Below are positions 18,185 through 27,252 of a stretch of DNA of 64,000 nucleotides, piece by piece. Both the position numbers and the translations under genes were made by a program. The stretch's first letter is position 1. Every line of letters begins with the position of its first letter. The notes under the pieces are model-generated. The model was not told the DNA's origin. It saw nothing but the letters and a program-made list of their open reading frames with translations, and did not search any database. The stretch comes from Thermodesulfobacteriota bacterium. Its GTDB lineage: Bacteria > Desulfobacterota > Desulfobacteria > Desulfobacterales > Desulfosudaceae. Where the stretch lies: NCBI GenBank assembly GCA_040753795.1, contig JBFMDX010000009.1:62001-126000 (forward strand), given 5' to 3'.

Positions 18185-21178
18185 ATGAAATCCGCTCATC
18201 CCGTCAAATCCCGGCTGGCGACAACCACGGGCGTAATGTTGTTCCTCGGGTCGCTGAAAGTCTTTGCCGCCGCCTTTACCTTCAGCAAACGGTTAAACCG
18301 GGAAATCCGGAACCCGGACACCGGGGACGTTTTCAATGCCGGCATCCGGTTTGAAACGCGGGACGGTTCATTTAAGGCCGGCGTTGTTTTTGATAACGGC
18401 CGGGTCCGGGCCGGCCGGGGCCCGATCCCGGATGCCGACGTTACGGTGTTCTACAAGGACCGGGAAACCCTGGCGCGCATTTTCGCCAAAAGCCCGGAAG
18501 AAGCCCTCGACCACCTCCTGACCAACGAGATGGCCTACACCGGCAACATGGCCGTGCTGACGCGCTTTTCCTACCTGACCACCCTGCTTTCCCCCGCGAA
18601 AAAGAAACGCCTCCCGGCCCCGGCCCTGTTTTCGGCGGAGACAGGCCCGAAACGACAACAACTGAAGAACGAAATCCTGGGCAAAAAAACGGACCAGGTC
18701 CGGTTTTTAACGGATGCCTATCTGGGCGCCTACGCCATCGGGGATTTTCCCCGCATTCAGTATTTAAGGGACAGACGATTTTCGCTGATGCCGGCGGTGT
18801 GCGCCGAGCGGGCCGCGCTTCTGACCCGGTTCCACCGGGAAAACGGGTTCGAGACCGACACCGGCGGCCGAGCCTGGGACCCGGAACTGCGCCAGGCCGA
18901 GGCCATGCGATATGTCATGACCCGCAAAAAGCCCCTCATCTGGGACCGTCACCTGCTGCCCGGATCGACCACCGCCAAAGAAGTCGGCGTGCCGGTTTAC
19001 CCGGAATTCATCGGCACCACCATCTGGCCGGAGCTTTCCTCCATCGAAACCCGCGCCCTCAATCCCAACCGCCTTTCCGAAGACGAGGCGAACGTCCTGA
19101 ACGCGTACGTGTTTCCTTACTGGATTCACCGCAACGTCCGGGAATATTGCCGGACGACCTTCGGAAACCCGCTGTCCCAGCGCCTGGAAGAACGGTTTGT
19201 CCTCTATTTCATGATGAAGAACAACGCCGTTTCCCATACCATCCCGGACTTTGACGCGGTCCTGAACCAGGGGATCAAGGCCATGCAGGACAAAGCGGCC
19301 GGAAAGGAAAGCCGGGCGGAAACCGAAGATCAGGTCAATTTTTACCGGGCCCTGCAAATCGCCCTGGACGGCGTCCTGGCCTACGCGGAAAATCTGGGCC
19401 GGGAGGCGGAACGCCAAGCCCGGGACCAGGACGGCGAGCGCCGGCGGGAGTTGCTGGAAATGGCCCGCGTCTGCCGCAAGGTCCCGGCCGCGCCGGCGGA
19501 AACCCTGTACGAGGCCATCGTGTCCCTGTGGATATCCTTCGTGTGCCTGCACGTGGAAAACGCCAACTCGGCCCTTTCCATCGGCCGCCTGGACCGGCTG
19601 CTGCAGCCGTTTTTCGTCCGGGACATGGAGGCCGCGAAAACGGACGAGGAGCGGGAGCAGGTTGTGCGCCGGGCCATCGAGCTGGTGGCCAGCCTGTTTG
19701 TCAAGCTCAACGACCATGACCCCCTGATACCCAGCGTGGGCAACAAACTGTTCGGCGGCAGCTCCTCGGACGACACCGTGACCGTGGGCGGCGTTGACGA
19801 AAACGGCCAGACGGCGGTCTGCGACATGACCTACATTATTTTAAAAGCCGCGGAGATGCTGGGCTTCCAGGACCCGAACCTGAACGCCCGCTACTTTCCG
19901 GGCGTCAATTCCGGGGAATATCTCCGGCGCCTGTGCGAAGTCAACGTCAACATGTGCGCCTCGCCGATTATCCACAATGACCGGCTCATGATCGAGTCCC
20001 TGGAAAACCAGGGCTTCGGAAAAGACGCCTGGAACTGGGGGGCCACGGGCTGCGTGGAGCCGACCCTCTGCGGCCGGCACTACGGTCACACCAACTGCAT
20101 GCTCGTCAACATGGTGGCCCCCCTGGAAATGGCCTTAAACAACGGGGTTCACCCGGTCATGGACGAACGCATCGGACCGGCGACCGGCGACGTCCGCTCT
20201 GATTTTCCGTCCTTTGAGGATTTTCTCTCGGCCTACCGGACCCAGTTCCTTTTTCTGGCGGAGCTTTCCGTCGAGATCAATGACATGCTGGGCAGGGCCC
20301 ACCAGTATGTGCACCCGACGCCGCTGCTCTCGGCCATGTTCCGCGGCCCCCTGGACAAGGGCCTTGATCTTGTCCGGGGCGGAGCTGAATACAATTCCTC
20401 GGGCGTGGCCCTGGTCTCCATCACCGACGTGGTCGACAGCCTGCTGGTGATCAAAAAGCTGATCTATGAAACCGGGGCACTGGATTTTGCCCGGCTCATG
20501 GAAGCCCTGGCAAACGATTTCAACGGCCCGGACGATCAGCAGCTCCTGGCCCACATCCGGCGCGTGCCCAAATTCGGATCCGGAGACCCCGATGCCATCG
20601 CCCTGGCCCGGGACCTGATGGACATGGTCTATGAATTTTACCAGCCGAAGAAAAACTACCGGGGAGGACGGTATTTGCCGGGATACTGGTCCATCTCCTA
20701 CCACGTGGGGTTCGGCATGCTCTCGGGCGCGCTGCCTTCCGGCCGCCGCAAGGGCCAGGCCTTCACGCCGGGCCTGACGCCCGCGCCCGGCGCCTCAAAG
20801 GACATCCTGGCCAACTGCCGGTCCGTGGCGGCCCTGGATCATCTGAAGATGCCCAACAACCTGGCCTACAACGTCAAGATGGTCCCCGGTCCCGATGACC
20901 CGCCCGCCAGGACCCTGGATCTGTTTGCGGCATACGTGGAAGGCTATTTCGCGTCAGGCGGCATGCAGTGGCAGTTCAACGTGGTGTCAACGGACGTCAT
21001 GCGCCGGGCCATGGAGCGGCCCGAGGATTTCGGCTGGCTCCTGGTCCGCATTTCCGGGTACAACGCCTATTTCGTCAAACTCAACCGCAACATGCAGGAA
21101 GAGCTCATCAACCGCACCGAGTTTTGTCCGGGTCACCGGGCCGTATCCGATTCGACCAAAGATAGCGTGCTTTTGTAA
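18185..21178 (+). CDS. glycyl radical enzyme (GCVEP subgroup) with N-terminal SCP2-like domain
   Basis: A 997-residue protein. Residues about 35-140 (ADVTVFYKDRETLARIF ... GNMAVLTRF) resemble an SCP2 sterol/lipid-carrier domain; a hydrophobic stretch at 14-32 precedes it. From about residue 190 to the end it is a pyruvate formate-lyase-type barrel. The thiyl-radical Cys623 and general base Glu625 lie in TGCVEPTLCGRHYG, the pattern of the dehydratase/C-N lyase branch (glycerol, propanediol, hydroxyproline dehydratases, choline lyase). The glycyl radical is Gly958 in RISGYNAYFV, 40 residues from the end. It needs a radical SAM activase, and none is encoded in this window. The fused domain suggests a hydrophobic substrate (inference). 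An alternative start is Met18. Its 3' end overlaps the convergent gene at 21133-21450. Confidence 0.85.
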   Translation: MKSAHPVKSRLATTTGVMLFLGSLKVFAAAFTFSKRLNREIRNPDTGDVFNAGIRFETRDGSFKAGVVFDNGRVRAGRGPIPDADVTVFYKDRETLARIFAKSPEEALDHLLTNEMAYTGNMAVLTRFSYLTTLLSPAKKKRLPAPALFSAETGPKRQQLKNEILGKKTDQVRFLTDAYLGAYAIGDFPRIQYLRDRRFSLMPAVCAERAALLTRFHRENGFETDTGGRAWDPELRQAEAMRYVMTRKKPLIWDRHLLPGSTTAKEVGVPVYPEFIGTTIWPELSSIETRALNPNRLSEDEANVLNAYVFPYWIHRNVREYCRTTFGNPLSQRLEERFVLYFMMKNNAVSHTIPDFDAVLNQGIKAMQDKAAGKESRAETEDQVNFYRALQIALDGVLAYAENLGREAERQARDQDGERRRELLEMARVCRKVPAAPAETLYEAIVSLWISFVCLHVENANSALSIGRLDRLLQPFFVRDMEAAKTDEEREQVVRRAIELVASLFVKLNDHDPLIPSVGNKLFGGSSSDDTVTVGGVDENGQTAVCDMTYIILKAAEMLGFQDPNLNARYFPGVNSGEYLRRLCEVNVNMCASPIIHNDRLMIESLENQGFGKDAWNWGATGCVEPTLCGRHYGHTNCMLVNMVAPLEMALNNGVHPVMDERIGPATGDVRSDFPSFEDFLSAYRTQFLFLAELSVEINDMLGRAHQYVHPTPLLSAMFRGPLDKGLDLVRGGAEYNSSGVALVSITDVVDSLLVIKKLIYETGALDFARLMEALANDFNGPDDQQLLAHIRRVPKFGSGDPDAIALARDLMDMVYEFYQPKKNYRGGRYLPGYWSISYHVGFGMLSGALPSGRRKGQAFTPGLTPAPGASKDILANCRSVAALDHLKMPNNLAYNVKMVPGPDDPPARTLDLFAAYVEGYFASGGMQWQFNVVSTDVMRRAMERPEDFGWLLVRISGYNAYFVKLNRNMQEELINRTEFCPGHRAVSDSTKDSVLL

Positions 21179-21450
21179 TAGATTCTTCTGAGTATGGGAT
21201 ATTCTTCTCCGCTCTGATATTGCAATAATTCGACATAATCCGGGGTGACCTCAACCACCGTCCAGCCCTTAATCTCATCGCCTTTTCCGACCACCCATTT
21301 TTCTCCCGTGTCTTGATCCACCAGCGTGGCGGTTTCAGAGCCTTTTATTTGAGGGTCATGCTGAAAACCATTGGCGACAAAATCCTGGCCATAGACGGCC
21401 GGACATATCAGCGCAACAATCAGAAGACAATATAGAAAAGCTTTATACAT
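21133..21450 (-). CDS. small exported protein with PilP/GspC-HR-like domain
   Basis: A 105-residue protein using the ATG complementary to 21448-21450, which follows a GGGGGCGGTGAC leader; the frame is open further upstream, but those residues lack signal-peptide character. The N-terminal MYKAFLYCLLIVALICPAVYG is a signal peptide. The rest (ATLVDQDTGEKWVVGKGDEI, GWTVVEVTPDYVELL) looks like the beta-barrel HR domain of PilP/GspC-type periplasmic proteins. It is the last of five close minus-strand genes for exported proteins, and its last 46 bases overlap the 3' end of the convergent glycyl radical enzyme gene. Confidence 0.6.
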   Translation of the reverse strand: MYKAFLYCLLIVALICPAVYGQDFVANGFQHDPQIKGSETATLVDQDTGEKWVVGKGDEIKGWTVVEVTPDYVELLQYQSGEEYPILRRIYYKSTLSLVESDTAR

Positions 21451-21505
21451 GTCACCGCCCCCCGTTGATGGTAAATGATCTTTCATCTTCAACTCCCTCT
21501 GACGT

Positions 21506-23983
21506 TTAGTCGGCATAATCGCATCCATTATTGTCGGATTGATATGGAGAATTTATAAATATTACGCCTCTTGATGAAGCAAGGCCCCGGTATGATGTCG
21601 TGAACGGGGTTGTTCTCCTGGCCAGACATGGGACGGAACAATAATTTCCATATACCATCTGGTTCACAACCCCCGGCATATAGCTGGATTTGTTGTACGC
21701 CGTTGAATGGTTAAAGCCATCATCAATGTCAATTTTTGACAGAGAATATGTCTCCCAGACGTATGGCTGATTGCCATACTCTCCGAGAAAGAACACCCTG
21801 GAAAATCCCCCCGGCGGAACAGAGGCGATATCGTAATGCCAGGTGCTGTTTCTGGCAAAGCGGACCGATAAATTTTTTATTCCGTGCGAGTAGACATCCC
21901 ATTCCCAGGGATTGGCAATGCCGTCCAGATCCGTGTCCACAATCTCAATGGCGTCAGTCGATCCGGCATCATGTAAGACATTCTTCATGCATATCTTGTC
22001 CATCACATTAATGAAATCAAGCGGCGTTGGTTCAGAAATGTCCTTATATCCCAGACCGAGGGCATTTGTCTCCGTGCCCCTCGTCCCATTATAAACCAGA
22101 AACAGATGCACATCCGTGGCCCACAGGGGCAATTCCGCGGGCAGGTTGAACTCCAACCGGGTTGGCCCCTGGCTGGAGATAATTTCTCCCTGGGCTGTTG
22201 GAATCTGATTTTCCGCGACAATCTGATAAAAAGTCGAATATGTCGTTGCGCCCGGTGTTGCCGCGAACTGATCTTCAAGCCCCCGGCGGTATTTGACCTG
22301 GAGAGAGACCGTTCCTTTGGTTAAATCATCTGTTTTAGAAACCGCGTTGACAACAATCTTGTTAAATCCCTGTCCCGCAGGATTATTCATATACTTATCC
22401 GGATATCGGGGATCAGATGGATCGTAATAGGGGTGCGTGTCTGTAAAGGCATAGTAACCCTCTTCCGGCAGCGATATCTCTATCAAGGGGATGGTAATTT
22501 TTGAGGCGGCCACGGCATTGATTGTTTCCTGCCCCATGCGGCCTTTCATCACCAGCATAAATTCTCCGGGCGTCTTGGCATCCTGAGGAATGGCGAACAA
22601 TTCCAGGGGATCGCTCTGTCCTCCGGCCGCGACGCACATATAGGCGGCTGTCATATTGAGGATATCTTCTTCAGAAGGGTTAACGGCATCCTGCCAGGGA
22701 TAGTTGTCCACATTGTTGACGGGAACCCGTTCATCATTGACGTTGTCGTAATAGAGTTCAAACCGTCCCTGAATCTCTTCATTCATGGGGTTGACAATGT
22801 AACAACCCTCGCCGTCGGCCGCCAGCTCCATCTTCCCCCGGAAGAAAAACTCCAATAACGCGGCGGCGTAGCCCACGGCCCGGGGAATGAGCTTTTCAGC
22901 GTAATCTTGAAACACATAACTATCCATCGGAGGTATGGTCTTTGTCTCGGAGGTAGGGAAATCCGAGCCATAGTACGTTTCCATGTAAAAAGACAAATAA
23001 TCAACGCCGGCCAGACGATAACCCGAATCACCGTTGGCAATTTTTATATAATAAGGTCTTTTAACCGTATCCCCGGGTGAAAAGGGATTCGGGTAATCCA
23101 GTTCCTTGACCTCCACGCTGGTTTCCCTGGAAGGATAGAGAAACTGGCGTGAGAAAAGTGTATCCCATGAGACAAAATTGGCGTTGGTATATTCGGAAAG
23201 GCCGATATCCGACCGAAGAGTTATCTCTGGATTGGTCCCGGAATATTGGTTGCTGTCAAACAGATTGGCAACAGGTACAGACGCTTCCGGGAACACGCTG
23301 GTCTGACGCAAGACAGCCTTATCGACCATAAAAGGCGTTATAGAAGCAATGTCTACATTAGAGTCGCCATTAGTGGTGCCATTAGCCCATACCTCATAAG
23401 CCGATGAAATATGGCCGTCATCTCTGGCATGTTCGGGCACCGTCAGATCTTCAACAAGATGCATCAGCTGACCCAGCCCCCGAAATGTTTTTACAAACTC
23501 CTTGTCCTTTGTTTCTTTGTTAGGGGCTGTAAGCGCCAAGTAAAATTTATCCCTGACATCATCCCACGAATAATGCCCACCAGGGCTCTGCTCGCCCGAT
23601 TCTCTTTGAGACCATAAAACAGAAGACTCTCCGGAAAAGCATAGCGAGATGTCCAGGCACCCGGAGAAACCAGCCTCATGAATATCCGCCTCTAATGGGT
23701 TGTGAAAATGGTTGGCTCCACGACTAATCGGTACATCTTCTTCTTCACCGCCTCTTCCAAACCATTTATAAGCCTGTTTTGAAAATAATATTTCATCTTT
23801 ACCATCAGGAAAGCCTACTTGATTTCTCAAATATGAATCTAGGGAAAACTCATTGATAGTGTTTTCTCCAATAAACTCATTGATGTTTTTATGCGTCTCC
23901 TTTTTAAGGGCAAATACCTGCGGAACCGGTTGCAGGCATATCGTCAACAAAACCACCCATATAATAATTTTCAGATTTCTCAT
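21506..23983 (-). CDS. exported zinc-dependent phospholipase C/P1-nuclease-like protein
   Basis: An 825-residue protein with a signal peptide (residues 1-25). The first 200 residues hold a His-rich pattern as in zinc-dependent phospholipase C/S1-P1 nuclease folds: His31 shortly after the signal, NHFHNP (His92, His94), His137, then QLMHLVEDLTVPEHARDDGH (His175, Asp179, His185, His191). The following 600 residues are beta-rich, without a domain I can name, and end DNNGCDYAD. It probably acts outside the cell on phosphoester or lipid substrates, though activity is not proven. It lies 4 bp downstream of the gene at 23988-24647 in the same exported-protein operon. Confidence 0.65.
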   Translation of the reverse strand: MRNLKIIIWVVLLTICLQPVPQVFALKKETHKNINEFIGENTINEFSLDSYLRNQVGFPDGKDEILFSKQAYKWFGRGGEEEDVPISRGANHFHNPLEADIHEAGFSGCLDISLCFSGESSVLWSQRESGEQSPGGHYSWDDVRDKFYLALTAPNKETKDKEFVKTFRGLGQLMHLVEDLTVPEHARDDGHISSAYEVWANGTTNGDSNVDIASITPFMVDKAVLRQTSVFPEASVPVANLFDSNQYSGTNPEITLRSDIGLSEYTNANFVSWDTLFSRQFLYPSRETSVEVKELDYPNPFSPGDTVKRPYYIKIANGDSGYRLAGVDYLSFYMETYYGSDFPTSETKTIPPMDSYVFQDYAEKLIPRAVGYAAALLEFFFRGKMELAADGEGCYIVNPMNEEIQGRFELYYDNVNDERVPVNNVDNYPWQDAVNPSEEDILNMTAAYMCVAAGGQSDPLELFAIPQDAKTPGEFMLVMKGRMGQETINAVAASKITIPLIEISLPEEGYYAFTDTHPYYDPSDPRYPDKYMNNPAGQGFNKIVVNAVSKTDDLTKGTVSLQVKYRRGLEDQFAATPGATTYSTFYQIVAENQIPTAQGEIISSQGPTRLEFNLPAELPLWATDVHLFLVYNGTRGTETNALGLGYKDISEPTPLDFINVMDKICMKNVLHDAGSTDAIEIVDTDLDGIANPWEWDVYSHGIKNLSVRFARNSTWHYDIASVPPGGFSRVFFLGEYGNQPYVWETYSLSKIDIDDGFNHSTAYNKSSYMPGVVNQMVYGNYCSVPCLARRTTPFTTSYRGLASSRGVIFINSPYQSDNNGCDYAD

Positions 23984-23987
23984 TGAT

Positions 23988-24647
23988 TTATTGTCTCCTC
24001 CAGCCTTGATTTTGTTTTAACCATTCATGTTCTTTCTGAACCATTTGGTATAATATTGGCGGGTTAAAATCACCGGTTCCAGGGACTGAATGCGCTTTGT
24101 CTCTTTCCTCCCACGTATTTAATTTCGGTAGTTCTACTATCCCAAATGTAATCGTAATTTTTTCCGGTAAAACGGTTAGAATACCGTTTTTATAAATTTT
24201 TTTATTAATTTCAGTTGTTGCTCCTGTTTTTCCAATAAACAGCCAAGACGGCCCGCAGTGCTGAAAAGGGATAATCTTTATTCGTTGTTCGGGATAACTC
24301 GCGTAACCGGGTTTATAAATAATAAATTGCGTCTCTGCGGCCTTCGAATTAAGGCCGACCAATCTCGTACAGGGCGGAATACGGAAGAAACCATCCTTAT
24401 CGGTCAACACTTCTTGTGCGTGTATATCTTTTCCCCACCCACCGCCAGGGTAACCAAAAATGGATTCAATCTGATAAACCGCTACGACCACCACTCCCTC
24501 AAGCGGCTCTTTTGTCTCCATGTCGATTATCTTGCCCTGATATGCCGGCTTATGAAAAATCAGCACCGCCTCGCATTCCGTCACGGACAGGACTCCTACT
24601 GACAGGAACAAGAACAGCAATAAAATATTTTTCAGATTTTTCATCAT
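23988..24647 (-). CDS. exported protein with carboxypeptidase-regulatory-like domain, paralog B
   Basis: A 219-residue protein read from the ATG complementary to 24645-24647, which has a GGAGGAGATAGAA Shine-Dalgarno; longer in-frame starts overlap the upstream gene. A signal peptide ends near VTECEA. Then comes a beta-sandwich domain of the carboxypeptidase-regulatory type (GKIIDMETKEPLEGVVVV ... LTDKDGFFRIPP ... IYKPGYASYP). The C-terminus is helical and ends NQGWRRQ. It is a tandem paralog of the next gene (24650-25360): the two match along their whole mature length. Such domains usually hold or present other proteins at the surface; the function here is unknown. Confidence 0.7.
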   Translation of the reverse strand: MMKNLKNILLLFLFLSVGVLSVTECEAVLIFHKPAYQGKIIDMETKEPLEGVVVVAVYQIESIFGYPGGGWGKDIHAQEVLTDKDGFFRIPPCTRLVGLNSKAAETQFIIYKPGYASYPEQRIKIIPFQHCGPSWLFIGKTGATTEINKKIYKNGILTVLPEKITITFGIVELPKLNTWEERDKAHSVPGTGDFNPPILYQMVQKEHEWLKQNQGWRRQ

Positions 24648-24649
24648 TT

Positions 24650-25360
24650 CTATCTCCTCCACCCTTGATTTCGCATTAGCCAATCATGTTCATCTTTAAG
24701 CATTTGATCTAATAGAGGCACTTTAAAATCAGGGGACGAAATTGAGCTGCCTATTCTTCTTTCTTCCCATGTATTCAACTTCGGCAGTTCCACTAGACCA
24801 AAGGTTACGGTGATTTTCTCCGGCAATTCGCGACCTATACCGTTGTTATAGTCTTTTTTATTAATTTCAGTCGTTGTTCCTATCTTTCCGGCAAACAACC
24901 ATTCCGGCCCGCAGTGTTGGAAGGGTGTTATTTTCAACTGCTGCCAGGGATAACTCGCGTATCCGGGCTTGAAGATAATAAATTTTGTCCATGACGCCCT
25001 TGAATTCAGCCCGATCAGGGTGGTGTACGCTGGGATATGAAACACCCCGTCCTTATCAGTCAGCGTCTCTTTGGCGTGAATATCCTTACTCCACCCGCCT
25101 GCCGGGCCGCCGATAATGGCGTCGATCTGATAAACCGTCACCACGACAACTCCCTCCAGGGGCTCCCTGGTCTCCATATCGATTATCCTGCCGGTATACG
25201 CGGGCTTATGAAATATCAGCACTGCCTCGCATTCCGTCACGACGAACACCCCTGCTGAAACCATCAGGATTAATGCCATCAGGCAGACCCGAAGCCCCTG
25301 CCTGTAACCGAACAAAGTGGTGGTGAAGTTTAATGCTGTCATATGATTCATTGCCTGCAT
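24650..25360 (-). CDS. exported protein with carboxypeptidase-regulatory-like domain, paralog A
   Basis: A 236-residue protein whose ATG (complement of 25358-25360) follows GAGAGGAAA. After a signal peptide ending VTECEA it carries the same domain as paralog B (GRIIDMETREPLEGVVVV, LTDKDGVFHIPA, FKPGYASYP, FQHCGPEWLFAGK), and it ends RNQGWRR. Only 2 bp separate the stop from the start of paralog B. Because the two copies sit head to tail and are similar but not identical, they arose from an older tandem duplication. Cys is not preceded by a Gly/Ala/Ser, so it is probably not a lipoprotein. Confidence 0.7.
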   Translation of the reverse strand: MQAMNHMTALNFTTTLFGYRQGLRVCLMALILMVSAGVFVVTECEAVLIFHKPAYTGRIIDMETREPLEGVVVVTVYQIDAIIGGPAGGWSKDIHAKETLTDKDGVFHIPAYTTLIGLNSRASWTKFIIFKPGYASYPWQQLKITPFQHCGPEWLFAGKIGTTTEINKKDYNNGIGRELPEKITVTFGLVELPKLNTWEERRIGSSISSPDFKVPLLDQMLKDEHDWLMRNQGWRR

Positions 25361-25381
25361 TTTCCTCTCAAATGGAAGGCT

Positions 25382-27073
25382 TTAAAAACTCCCGATTCGC
25401 CATATCCCGTCCGTATCCAGGATAAAAAGAACCTGAAAAGAATAAGTTGTCCCGTTGATGACGGTTCCCATGTCATATACCGCCCGTTCCCCCTGGAATT
25501 CCGCAAGCCGGATACCGCCCATGCCTCCCGCGATTCCTGGCAGAAAAGAGGACAACGCGGTAAATCGCTGATCAAAACTTTCCCGTGAGCTTCCAGCAAA
25601 GAATGCAACGGCCCTGTTCACATCTCCGGCCGTCAGGGCGGCTTTCATCCCTTCCCATTTTGTCCGCAGCGAGGCATCTATCGCCGCTTCTTCTACTACC
25701 TGCACGGCCACGGAATTCGTGTGCGCATAACCCAGGTCATCCGTTACGGTGGCCGTAAGGACATAAACGCCTTGCATGTCCATGGCAAGCCGGTATTCAT
25801 CATAGCTGCTTTCCAGAAAGGTGACGGTGCCGGGTCCTGTGTAAGAAATATCAGAAGCAGTAAAATAAAATGATCCGGTAATCCGCAGATTAGTCTCAAA
25901 AGGCAGGATACCCCGAACCGGATCGGCGGTCAGGCAGATATAATCACCCGAGGTGTCGGCATGAACGGGGACCGAAGAACTGATCATATGGCCATCAACA
26001 TCCGTGGCCGTGATGGTGAGGAGATTTTCGCCATCAGTCAAAGGGACATGATCCGCTCTGAACTGACCGTCGCTGATGATGGCGGGGATTCCGTTCACCG
26101 CCACGCCGGTTTCCTTGTTTCCGGCATGGCTAACGGCGCCTTTGACGGAAATGGTGCCGCCGGATACTTGGGCGCCATCCAGGGGTGATGTAATTTGAAG
26201 GGTCAGCGGGTTATGAACCGTTATAGTGACGGAAGCGGTTCTTGTCCCGCCGGCGCCGCTGGCCGTCATCGTATACGTTGTGTTTTGCGCTGGCAAAACC
26301 GTCCGCGTTCCGTTCAACTCAACCGGACCGATCCCCGGCTCAATGTTCACGGAATCGGCATGAGTGGTGGTCCAGGAAAGCGTGGCTGTGTCTCCGACGT
26401 TTATCTCGGACGGTGCGGCGTTAAAAGTCACGGTGGGCGGATAAAGCACATTGACGGCAGCGGCGGTCGTAGCAGTTCCGCCCGGGCCGGAGACGGTGAT
26501 TTTATAAAGGGTTGTTTCTCCGGGCGTTACCGTCAGTGAGCCGCTTGCATCCACGTTGCCCACGCCCGGCTCAATGATCGCGGTATCCGCACCAGTGGAG
26601 GTCCAGGTCAGAGTCGACGACCCGCCGCCGGCAATTGTCTCCGGATCGGCGGATAAGGATACCGTCGGCGGGTTGGTCACACCGCCCTGCCTGATCTCGA
26701 TGACCAGATAGGTGCCGGGCTTGCCGCTGATTTCGATCTTGAGGTTATTGCTCTGGCTTAAGCTGAGCGGAAATTTTAAGACAAATTGGTTCTGCTTGAA
26801 ATCTTCAGGCGTAAAAACCGGGACGTCATTTAATAGAATTCGCGCGCTGGTAACACGATGGATGCTGCCTTCTTCGCAGTTGCGGATCATCAGTTCACCG
26901 GATCCTTCCGCGGCAGTAAAGCTGTCTTCATAAACATTTTGCGCGGCAGTGGTTCGCGAATACTGCTTCGGGCCGAACACGGCCTTATCGGCCATGGCTT
27001 TGCCGGCATTAAACCCGAAGATGCCGAATACGGCTGACAGGACAAGCAAGACAATGGTACGTTGTTTGAACAT
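25382..27073 (-). CDS. exported multi-domain Ig-like/PKD-type protein
   Basis: A 563-residue secreted or surface protein with signal peptide MFKQRTIVLLVLSAVFGIFG...AMA. A beta domain (residues about 30-130) precedes two tandem Ig-like repeats (PPTVSLSADPETIAGGGSSTLTW and PPTVTFNAAPSEINVGDTATLSW, each about 90 residues and each with an IEPG(V/I)G segment). These are followed by a third Ig-like domain (LTLQITSPLDGAQVSGG), a PKD-like domain, and a C-terminal 110-residue NTF2-like/lumenal domain ending WRIGSF. It is the first gene of the exported-protein unit running leftwards to 21133. Confidence 0.7.
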   Translation of the reverse strand: MFKQRTIVLLVLSAVFGIFGFNAGKAMADKAVFGPKQYSRTTAAQNVYEDSFTAAEGSGELMIRNCEEGSIHRVTSARILLNDVPVFTPEDFKQNQFVLKFPLSLSQSNNLKIEISGKPGTYLVIEIRQGGVTNPPTVSLSADPETIAGGGSSTLTWTSTGADTAIIEPGVGNVDASGSLTVTPGETTLYKITVSGPGGTATTAAAVNVLYPPTVTFNAAPSEINVGDTATLSWTTTHADSVNIEPGIGPVELNGTRTVLPAQNTTYTMTASGAGGTRTASVTITVHNPLTLQITSPLDGAQVSGGTISVKGAVSHAGNKETGVAVNGIPAIISDGQFRADHVPLTDGENLLTITATDVDGHMISSSVPVHADTSGDYICLTADPVRGILPFETNLRITGSFYFTASDISYTGPGTVTFLESSYDEYRLAMDMQGVYVLTATVTDDLGYAHTNSVAVQVVEEAAIDASLRTKWEGMKAALTAGDVNRAVAFFAGSSRESFDQRFTALSSFLPGIAGGMGGIRLAEFQGERAVYDMGTVINGTTYSFQVLFILDTDGIWRIGSF

Positions 27074-27252
27074 TATCCCCCTCCCGTTAAAATTGGATGT
27101 GTTGATTTTAAACTTTAGTCTATTTTAAATGTAAAAAACAACACTTTTTATCCATGCACACAGCAAAAAAATATCCGGGTTAAGGGCGATCGGAAGCAAA
27201 GAAGGCACGGGGTGTTACGAACAACGATATCGGCGGGTATAGGACTTTTCCG

